Below are positions 52,986 through 59,232 of a stretch of 64,000 nt of DNA, in pieces. Numbering within the stretch: position 1 is the stretch's first letter; each line of letters begins with the position of its first letter. Both the position numbers and the translations under genes were made by a program. The stretch is taken from contig VFHL01000006.1 of assembly GCA_009392005.1 (NCBI GenBank), forward strand, positions 74,671 to 138,670. Direction: 5' to 3'. The notes beneath the pieces are model-generated. The model had not been told where the DNA came from, did not search any database, and saw nothing but the letters and a program-made list of their open reading frames with translations. This DNA is from SAR202 cluster bacterium. Its GTDB lineage: Bacteria; Chloroflexota; Dehalococcoidia; UBA6926; VFHL01.

Positions 52986-54574
52986 GCTCAAAGGGGACGT
53001 TAAAGGTACTTGTTACAGATCCGATCGCGCAAGAAGGACTAGAACTCCTTCAAAAAGCCCATCAAATAAATGTTGAGTTGGATAACACACAAGACGAATT
53101 GATTGCAAAGATATCCGAATACGATGCGTTAATTGTCCGAAGCGAAACCCAGGTAACCCGTCAGGTGATTGAAGCCGGGAAAAATCTTCAAGTGATCGGC
53201 CGGGCAGGCGTCGGCGTTGACAACATTGATGTAGACTGTGCGACGGCTCAAGGTATTGTTGTCGTTAATGCACCAACATCTAACACTTTTTCAGCGGCAG
53301 AACACACACTCGCTCTAATGCTTGCGATGGCACGCCAAATTCCACAAGCACATTCCTCACTTAAAGACGGAAATTGGCATCGCTCAAAATTTGTCGGTAC
53401 TGAGTTAAGGGGAAAAACACTAGGCATAATTGGTTTAGGGCGTGTAGGCACAGAAGTAGCACAAAGAGCGCGCGGCTTCGAAATGCGAATCCTAGGATCC
53501 GACCCCTATGTCTCCCCTGAACACGCGAAAGCACTCGGAATAGAAGTTGCTTCATTGGAAACTGTTTATAAGGAAGCCGATTTTATAACAGTGCATACCG
53601 CTTTAACTGACTCAACACGCGGCCTTATTGCAAGAGATGAGCTTAACCAAATGAAGAAGGGCGTACGCCTTCTAAATGTAGCACGAGGTGGCATTATCAA
53701 TGAAAAAGACCTGGAGGATGCACTTAAAGCTGACCATGTAGCCGCTGCAGCGATTGATGTATTCTCTGTAGAACCAGTAACAGATCACCCATTATTTGAG
53801 TTTCAAAACATGATAGCAACTCCACATTTAGGTGCATCCACGATTGAAGCTCAAACCAATGTTTCTATAGATGTTGCTCAACAAGTTATCGATGTGTTTG
53901 CAGGGCAACCCCCAAGATATGCGGTCAACGTTCCACTCGTACCAACTGAAACCCTTGCGGTCTTACAACCATACGTTGATGTTGCTCGATACGTTGGCAA
54001 CTTGGCTGGTCAAATCTTAGATGGACTGCCATCTAAGATAACAATACGATACGCAGGAGATCTAGCACAACATGAAGCTAGTGTGCTAAAAGCATCTCTT
54101 CTAGGAGGATTTCTCGCCAATGTAAGCGAGGAAAGAGTAACCATTGTAAACGCTGATTTAATCGCTTTAAATCGGGGCCTCCAAATCACGGAGTCCAAAG
54201 AACCCGCAGATGACACCTTTAACAATCTGGTGACTGCTGAAATAACAACCAATGAGGGTATAACCATAGTATCAGGCACAATGATCCGCGGACAAACCCA
54301 TATCGTCAGAATTAACGACTACTGGTTAGAAATGGTTCCAAATGGCGCGTATTGGTTGATAATGGAACATACTGATCGCCCTGGTATGATTGGCAACATT
54401 GGCACAATAACCGGGGAAAATGACATTAACATTAGTACACTACAACTCAGCCGTTTAGAACCCAGAGGACCGGCGATGACCGTTCTCGGCATTGATCAAC
54501 CGATTTCAGACGAACAAATGGAACTTCTCCAAGAAATCCAAAATGTAAGTGTTGTTAGACGAGTGGAACTCTAA
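52982..54574 (+). CDS. serA: D-3-phosphoglycerate dehydrogenase
   Basis: A 530-residue long-form SerA. The NAD motif is GIIGLGRVGTEVAQRA, the catalytic Arg is in LLNVARGGIIN, the Glu in VFSVEPVTDHP and the His in TPHLGASTIEA. After about 315 come the ASB domain and a C-terminal ACT domain (LIMEHTDRPGMIGNIGTI), which usually gives feedback control by serine. It starts within the aminotransferase stop (ATGA) and is followed by DUF1015 after two bases. Confidence 0.96.
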   Translation: MSSKGTLKVLVTDPIAQEGLELLQKAHQINVELDNTQDELIAKISEYDALIVRSETQVTRQVIEAGKNLQVIGRAGVGVDNIDVDCATAQGIVVVNAPTSNTFSAAEHTLALMLAMARQIPQAHSSLKDGNWHRSKFVGTELRGKTLGIIGLGRVGTEVAQRARGFEMRILGSDPYVSPEHAKALGIEVASLETVYKEADFITVHTALTDSTRGLIARDELNQMKKGVRLLNVARGGIINEKDLEDALKADHVAAAAIDVFSVEPVTDHPLFEFQNMIATPHLGASTIEAQTNVSIDVAQQVIDVFAGQPPRYAVNVPLVPTETLAVLQPYVDVARYVGNLAGQILDGLPSKITIRYAGDLAQHEASVLKASLLGGFLANVSEERVTIVNADLIALNRGLQITESKEPADDTFNNLVTAEITTNEGITIVSGTMIRGQTHIVRINDYWLEMVPNGAYWLIMEHTDRPGMIGNIGTITGENDINISTLQLSRLEPRGPAMTVLGIDQPISDEQMELLQEIQNVSVVRRVEL

Positions 54575-54576
54575 CG

Positions 54577-55908
54577 ATGGCAGATGTTCGCCCATTCAGA
54601 GGATTACGATACAACTCGAAAAAGCATGTCGACCTGGAAAACCTAATCGCACCACCCTATGATGTCGTGGATCCTGAATTACAAAAACAACTTTACGAAA
54701 AAAGTAACTACAACATAATCCAATTAGAATTAGGTACCGAAAAAGATACTGATACGCCCGATAATAACCGCTACACTCGAGCAGCGACTCTTCTCACAGG
54801 ATGGTTGAATCAACAGGTCCTCACAAGTGATACGGAGCCTTCCTTTTACTTGACTAGCCATGCATTCCAATATAAAGGAAAGCGCCTAGAACGTAAGGAA
54901 TTAACAGTAGCATTAAGACTAGAAGAGTGGTCACAAGGGATGATCCGACCACACGAAGGAACGGCGGCTGGCCCTAAAGAGGATCGCCTTGCTCTGATGC
55001 AATCGACAAAAACAAATCTTAGCCCCATCATGATACTGAGTGACGATCCAACTGGTCTAATACAAGAAAATATCACCACAATCGAAAAAGAACCGCCATT
55101 AGCCGTGGCAGAAGTTGACAACGATACAACCTTCAAGGTTTGGAAACAAGTAGAAGGTGAACTAACATCTTCAATCCAACAATCTTTCAAAGATCTACCA
55201 CTATATATTGCTGATGGACATCATCGCTATGAAACAGCACTAGAATATTGCAGGAGAAACCAAGTGCCCTTGGTTGGAGACACAAATGAGTCAGCGGCAT
55301 TTGTCCTTGCTTCAATCATTGATATCTCTGACTCCGGTTTATTGAGCCTGCCCTATCATCGTTTAATACGAAACCTAACTTCTAATGCGCGTCGAAATTT
55401 AACTTCTGTAGTCTCAAAACCATTCACGATCGAATCCTACCAAGTAGAGAACAAAACAAGTAGCGAGATTGCCGATCTTTTTGATCAAATCAGACGTAAC
55501 GCTAACGCACCAGTGTTTGGCATCTATGGCCTCCAAACTAACGTGTTGTCTATTCTCTTGGTTAGCGATATTGACGCGATACAAGAAGTGATGCCAGCCG
55601 GACGATCACGGGCATGGTGCACTTTAACCCCAACAATATTCAGTGAGTATATAGCACCTAATTTCTTAGATATGACGCAGCCGGAAGCCGAATCTATCGG
55701 GATTCTTGATTACACTGGAGATGCCCACGCCGCTATTGAATCCGTTAAGAACGGTGCTTCGGACGCAGCATTTCTTTCGTCAAGTGTCCCATTTGATGCG
55801 CTGAAGCAGGTAGCAGATGCTGGTGAACGCCTACCAAGGAAATCAACGTATTTTTACCCCAAACTCACAACAGGAATTGTTATGAAGAGCTTAATGGGGA
55901 CTCTATGA
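54577..55908 (+). CDS. DUF1015 family protein
   Basis: A 443-residue DUF1015 protein. The marks are VRPFRGLRYNSKK, LIAPPYDVVDPELQ, IRPHEGTAAGPKEDRLALM and YIADGHHRYETAL. The family is widespread but its reaction is not settled; it is often found next to serA and class V aminotransferases, as here. Coupled to serA by a two-base gap. A link to serine or phosphoserine metabolism is suggested, not proven. Confidence 0.92.
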   Translation: MADVRPFRGLRYNSKKHVDLENLIAPPYDVVDPELQKQLYEKSNYNIIQLELGTEKDTDTPDNNRYTRAATLLTGWLNQQVLTSDTEPSFYLTSHAFQYKGKRLERKELTVALRLEEWSQGMIRPHEGTAAGPKEDRLALMQSTKTNLSPIMILSDDPTGLIQENITTIEKEPPLAVAEVDNDTTFKVWKQVEGELTSSIQQSFKDLPLYIADGHHRYETALEYCRRNQVPLVGDTNESAAFVLASIIDISDSGLLSLPYHRLIRNLTSNARRNLTSVVSKPFTIESYQVENKTSSEIADLFDQIRRNANAPVFGIYGLQTNVLSILLVSDIDAIQEVMPAGRSRAWCTLTPTIFSEYIAPNFLDMTQPEAESIGILDYTGDAHAAIESVKNGASDAAFLSSSVPFDALKQVADAGERLPRKSTYFYPKLTTGIVMKSLMGTL

Positions 55909-56042
55909 GCCCCATCATAGTTATGAACACTTTCGCCACTAGTTGTTGAGATTTCTACCCCTACATCGCGCTGGCTTCACATTTATCAATTTGGTCAAGT
56001 TAGTCATTAATGAGCACCGCTCAAGTCAAGTCCTATTGATGA

Positions 56043-56048
56043 TACAAT
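56043..56048 (+). promoter_or_regulatory. Possible -10 box of a near-leaderless promoter for the acetyltransferase
   Basis: TACAAT ends eight bases before ATG 56057 and no ribosome site is present. The -35 is poor. It supports 56057 as the start of the next gene. Confidence 0.35.
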
Positions 56049-56056
56049 TCGGCAGA

Positions 56057-56755
56057 ATGGGGGTGTTCGTTTTGGAGAGAACAGCATACACAGATACTGA
56101 ATCAATGCGATATGCAATCCGTCCAATGACACCCGCGGACCTGCAACAAGTCACCAACATTGAGCAAGATGCGTTTCCAGAGATATGGCCCTCTACAAAA
56201 TTTGACAAGGAACTACGCAACCATCTTTCTCGTTACCTCGTTGCAGTAGACACAAAAACCAAAGTCAACAACCCAAATAGCGTGCAAGAAATTATACCTA
56301 ATAAACCGTGGACGAAAAAGATACCTATAATCCGTCACCTCGTCCCCGATATTGCCCCAGTAATTCAAACAACAGATTCTCTCGTAGGCTACGTTGGCCT
56401 ATGGTTCATGATAGACGAGGCCCATATCACCAGTATTGCAGTCAGAAGTACCCACCGGGGGTATGGAATTGGTGAGCTGTTGCTAATTGCCAGTCTTGAA
56501 CTAGGCGCCATACAGGATACTAAAATGCTGACATTAGAAACCCGAATCTCAAACGTAACTGCTCAGAATCTCTACAAAAAATACGGCCTATCAATAGTCG
56601 GTAAGCGGAAAAACTATTATAGTGACAACAATGAAGACGCTTTTATCATGAGTACCGGTGATACTAAGACAAAGGAATACAAAGATTTCTTTGACAACTT
56701 ACGACAAGAACATTCAAAAAGATGGGGCGTTAGTTCGAGATACATCACAGAATAA
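56057..56755 (+). CDS. RimI-like GNAT acetyltransferase
   Basis: A 232-residue N-acetyltransferase. The start region IRPMTPADLQQVTNIEQDAF and the acetyl-CoA motif SIAVRSTHRGYGIGELLL, followed by LETRISNVTAQNLYKKYGL, match RimI. Between the second and third strands there is an insert of about 45 residues (from TKTKVNNPNS to APVIQTTDSL) absent from E. coli RimI. The track start at 55943 is too early; 56057 follows a TACAAT box. It should acetylate protein N-termini, perhaps ribosomal S18. Start confidence is moderate (56105 possible). Confidence 0.85.
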   Translation: MGVFVLERTAYTDTESMRYAIRPMTPADLQQVTNIEQDAFPEIWPSTKFDKELRNHLSRYLVAVDTKTKVNNPNSVQEIIPNKPWTKKIPIIRHLVPDIAPVIQTTDSLVGYVGLWFMIDEAHITSIAVRSTHRGYGIGELLLIASLELGAIQDTKMLTLETRISNVTAQNLYKKYGLSIVGKRKNYYSDNNEDAFIMSTGDTKTKEYKDFFDNLRQEHSKRWGVSSRYITE

Positions 56756-56775
56756 AAACAACTAGGTGGAAAATA

Positions 56776-57015
56776 ATGCTAATTCATCGGACCGAGAAAG
56801 ATGGGACTCCTGTCAGTGTAACGCTAGAGCAGGAGTCAACAGAATTGCGCCCTCAATGGGCACAAGCAGCCGGCAAATATATTGAGGAACATTTTCATGA
56901 TTTGACATTTGGACAGCTTTTGCAATGTTCCGTGAATACTGCTGGATCGCGCGCCGCAACGCTAACAATAGATCTTAAAACAATACAAGATCCCGGATTT
57001 GATATTAATGCCTAG
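56776..57015 (+). CDS. Hypothetical protein, 79 residues, overlapping the selenoprotein gene
   Basis: I do not recognise this small soluble protein (MLIHRTEKDGTPVSVTLEQE...). It has one Cys (LLQCSVNTAG) and ends in a strand-like LTIDLKTIQDPGF. It starts 20 bases after the acetyltransferase with an AGGTGG site, and its last codons overlap the selenoprotein start (ATGCCTAG), so the two are co-translated. Confidence 0.6.
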   Translation: MLIHRTEKDGTPVSVTLEQESTELRPQWAQAAGKYIEEHFHDLTFGQLLQCSVNTAGSRAATLTIDLKTIQDPGFDINA

Positions 57016-57544
57016 GTTATCAATTGTTACCACGACATATTTGCGCAACGCAACGGCCCTATTAATACTCCTTGCGCTCGTTGCCACCACAGCCTGCTCC
57101 TCCAAAGAATTAGCGCCAGATTTCACGCTACCTGATGCATCAGGAAAACAAATCAACCTAACATCCGAACTGCAAAACCATCGAGGTGTAGTTATTGTTT
57201 TCTACCGTGGATTTTTCTGAGGTATATGCAGAAACCAACTTGTACAGTTGCAAGAAGTTTATCAAAAGATTCAGGAAAAAGATTATGAACTGATAACAAT
57301 AAGTATGGACACCAATATCGATGCCAAGAATATGGTGGATGTCGGACAGATTAAATACCCCGTCTTATCTAACCCTTCGGGCTCCGTTGTGGACGAATAC
57401 AAAGTATATAATCGCCTTGGTGACGGAGTCTCCGCACCCGCAACATTTGTGATTGGACAAAATCGGGAAATCGTTTGGAAATATATTGGGACCTCATCAG
57501 GCGATAGACCCGGAATCGAAGAACTCATATCAAAACTAAACTAA
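57008..57544 (+). CDS. Predicted selenoprotein: lipoprotein redoxin (AhpC/TSA-like) with Sec-Gly-Ile-Cys
   Basis: The ORF track splits this gene at TGA 57218-57220, but both pieces (56999-57220 and 57248-57544) are in one frame with nothing lost. Read through, the product has 178 residues: signal peptide with lipobox (LVATTAC), LAPDFTLPDASGKQINL, then VVIVFYRGFF-Sec71-GICRNQL, and a thioredoxin-fold rest with cis-Pro SAPATFVI. AhpC/TSA-like redoxins have Cys at the position of Sec71 (typically YRGxWCPxCR); Cys74 is kept, so the motif is UxxC. A SECIS-like hairpin follows the TGA. It likely acts as a membrane-anchored peroxidase or thiol oxidoreductase. A nonsense mutation is the alternative. 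ATG 57008 overlaps the previous stop. Confidence 0.85.
57221..57260 (+). promoter_or_regulatory. Putative bacterial SECIS element
   Basis: After the TGA, CAACT (57236-57240) pairs with AGTTG (57246-57250) around the loop TGTAC; below it AAAC (57232-57235) pairs with GTTT (57257-57260) with a 6-base bulge on the 3' side. The loop begins 20 bases after the TGA and has G among its first two bases, within the published bacterial SECIS consensus (loop 16-37 bases from UGA, upper stem of at least 4 bp). SelB would bind here. Confidence 0.6.
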
Positions 57545-57579
57545 AAACGATGAAACACCTTTAATCACATCGTCGTTTA

Positions 57580-58413
57580 TCAGTTCTGTATGTTATTGTG
57601 AGCCTGCTTCTCTTTCCATTCAATCTCTCGTTGGAGCTCTAGTGGCACTCCAATGCCCCCACGCTCAATATCCAACATCATATTCGCTATTTCCAAACCC
57701 TGCCCTTCTGCACCTATCAAATTTTCTAGCGGAGAAGTTACATCTGTCATATAAATCGTTTGCTCCGCTCCTGGGGTGAGTAGATTAGATGGCCGAATCA
57801 AAACGTCGGACCCAGTTGTATCAACGGCAACTATGCTAAATCGTTCATCGGTCGAAATATCTTGATCCGTGATTGCAAGACATAAGGCAAGATCAGGAGT
57901 CAATTGGCTGGTAATGTAATCTTTCTGACCATTCAAAACATAACCGCGATCACTCTTAAGTGCCACCGTCCCAATTGAACGGATATCCGTACCTCGATCC
58001 GCTTCAGTAAACATATGAACCAGCGTCTTTTCTCCTCGCAGAACAGAAGATAAAAGGGTCATCTTTTGCGATTCTGTCCCGTAAACACGGAGAGCCATCA
58101 TCGCCATAGTGGAGCCATGAAGCGGCGGTAACCGCCGCCGTCCCAATTCTTCCTGAATGATTGATGCATGATGTACGGATAAGCCTCCACCTCCATATTG
58201 TGCAGGCCAATTAGGTGCCAACCATCCTTTTTCACCAAGGTTCTTACGAAACTGAACGGTCCATTCTTGTAGAGGCTCAGGTAACGGATTTCCCCTGCGT
58301 GGCAAAGGAATGTCAGGTGGAATTTTGGCATTCTCATCAAGCCATTGCGAAACCACTTTCCTAAAGGAATCAATTGCTCGCCGTTCATCAGATGAATAAA
58401 ATGTACCTGCCAT
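57580..58413 (-). CDS. Shortened acyl-CoA dehydrogenase family protein lacking the C-terminal domain
   Basis: A 277-residue protein with the N-domain (about 1-120, KGWLAPNWPAQYGGGG) and beta-domain (about 125-235, MFTEADRGTDIRSIG, YVLNGQKDYITS, ENLIGAEGQGLEIA) of acyl-CoA dehydrogenases. It stops after the first helix (DIERGGIGVPLELQREIE) of the C-domain, which normally adds about 130 residues and part of the FAD/dimer site. The next bases are intergenic and then the convergent selenoprotein, so no lost frame lies downstream. A GGAGGA site precedes ATG. It may be a decaying gene or a partner subunit. Confidence 0.85.
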   Translation of the reverse strand: MAGTFYSSDERRAIDSFRKVVSQWLDENAKIPPDIPLPRRGNPLPEPLQEWTVQFRKNLGEKGWLAPNWPAQYGGGGLSVHHASIIQEELGRRRLPPLHGSTMAMMALRVYGTESQKMTLLSSVLRGEKTLVHMFTEADRGTDIRSIGTVALKSDRGYVLNGQKDYITSQLTPDLALCLAITDQDISTDERFSIVAVDTTGSDVLIRPSNLLTPGAEQTIYMTDVTSPLENLIGAEGQGLEIANMMLDIERGGIGVPLELQREIEWKEKQAHNNIQN

Positions 58414-58480
58414 AAATATCCTCCAGAAGCTCTATTCCAAATAACGATTAGTATATTCAGACCATAGGCCATAAACAATC

Positions 58481-58496
58481 TATACTAGGTATACTA
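58481..58496. promoter_or_regulatory. Short symmetric element between divergent genes
   Basis: TATACTAGGTATACTA contains both an inverted repeat (TATAC-TAG-GTATA) and a direct repeat (TATACTA-GG-TATACTA). It lies between the shortened dehydrogenase and the msrA side. It could hold -10 boxes on either strand or bind a dimeric regulator. Confidence 0.3.
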
Positions 58497-58565
58497 AAAA
58501 GAAAACAACATACCGACATACTGAAATGGTGAGATATACTTGAATTCATTAAACGAAACGCAACA

Positions 58566-58643
58566 ATGATGGTTCTCACTTTGGTGCTTTTAGTTGTTGG
58601 TTGCGGCCTCACTTTTGGAAAGAAATTGTTTTTTGGAGGTTAA
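58566..58643 (+). CDS. Possible 25-residue hydrophobic peptide coupled to msrA
   Basis: The frame reads MMVLTLVLLVVGCGLTFGKK and ends FGG-stop two bases before the msrA start. It is a single hydrophobic helix with a lipobox-like VVGC, too short for the ORF track. The msrA ribosome site GGAGGT lies in its last codons, so its translation could control msrA. No clear ribosome site of its own is seen. Confidence 0.35.
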   Translation: MMVLTLVLLVVGCGLTFGKKLFFGG

Positions 58644-58645
58644 AC

Positions 58646-59197
58646 GTGAGCACAAAACAATTTGAAAAAGCGACCCTAGCGGGCGGATGTTTTTGGTGTA
58701 CTGAGGCAATCTATGAAAAGGTGAAAGGGATCAATCTGGTTGAATCAGGCTACATTGGAGGCGACGTCGTAAATCCAAGCTATGAACTTGTTTGTTCAGG
58801 AACAACCGGACACGCTGAAGCTGTTCAAATCACATATGATCCTTCAATCATTTCTTATGATGAAATACTCAAGATCTTCTTCGCAACACATGACCCCACC
58901 ACTTTAAATCGGCAAGGAGCTGATATTGGAACGCAGTATCGATCAGCTATTTTCTGGCATACCAAAGAACAGGAAAAAAGCGCAACCGACATAGTGTTAG
59001 AGCTCGTCAAATCAAACATCTGGACAGATCCTATCGTCACAGAAATAGTTCCACTTAGCCCTTTTTTTAAAGCTGAGGACTACCATCAAGGGTATTATCG
59101 GGAAAACTCAGCACAAATGTATTGTCAGGTTGTAATAACACCGAAGATGGAAAAATTCTCGATCGAGTATAAAGATTATTTAAAAGAAGATATGTAA
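58646..59197 (+). CDS. msrA: Peptide methionine-S-sulfoxide reductase MsrA
   Basis: A 183-residue MsrA starting at GTG 58646 behind GGAGGT; the track start at 58601 is rejected. The active site is ATLAGGCFWCTEAIYEKVKG with a plain Cys, and SGYIGG, GHAEAVQITYDP and GADIGTQYRSAIF are all present. It reduces methionine-S-sulfoxide in proteins and free Met. It pairs functionally with MsrB at 27175 and lies near the predicted selenoprotein redoxin. Confidence 0.95.
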   Translation: MSTKQFEKATLAGGCFWCTEAIYEKVKGINLVESGYIGGDVVNPSYELVCSGTTGHAEAVQITYDPSIISYDEILKIFFATHDPTTLNRQGADIGTQYRSAIFWHTKEQEKSATDIVLELVKSNIWTDPIVTEIVPLSPFFKAEDYHQGYYRENSAQMYCQVVITPKMEKFSIEYKDYLKEDM

Positions 59198-59232
59198 TTA
59201 AAGTAGCCCAATCTCCCTAAATGCCAAGACAT

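Noticed and set aside
57008-57544. Frameshift or simple nonsense pseudogene as the explanation of the split redoxin
   Set aside because: The frame does not change, the stop is TGA at the active-site Cys position, the second Cys is kept, and a hairpin follows; Sec is the better reading, though genome-level proof is missing.
58646-59197. Selenocysteine in MsrA or MsrB
   Set aside because: Both active sites have ordinary Cys codons (GCFWC and RHCVNS).
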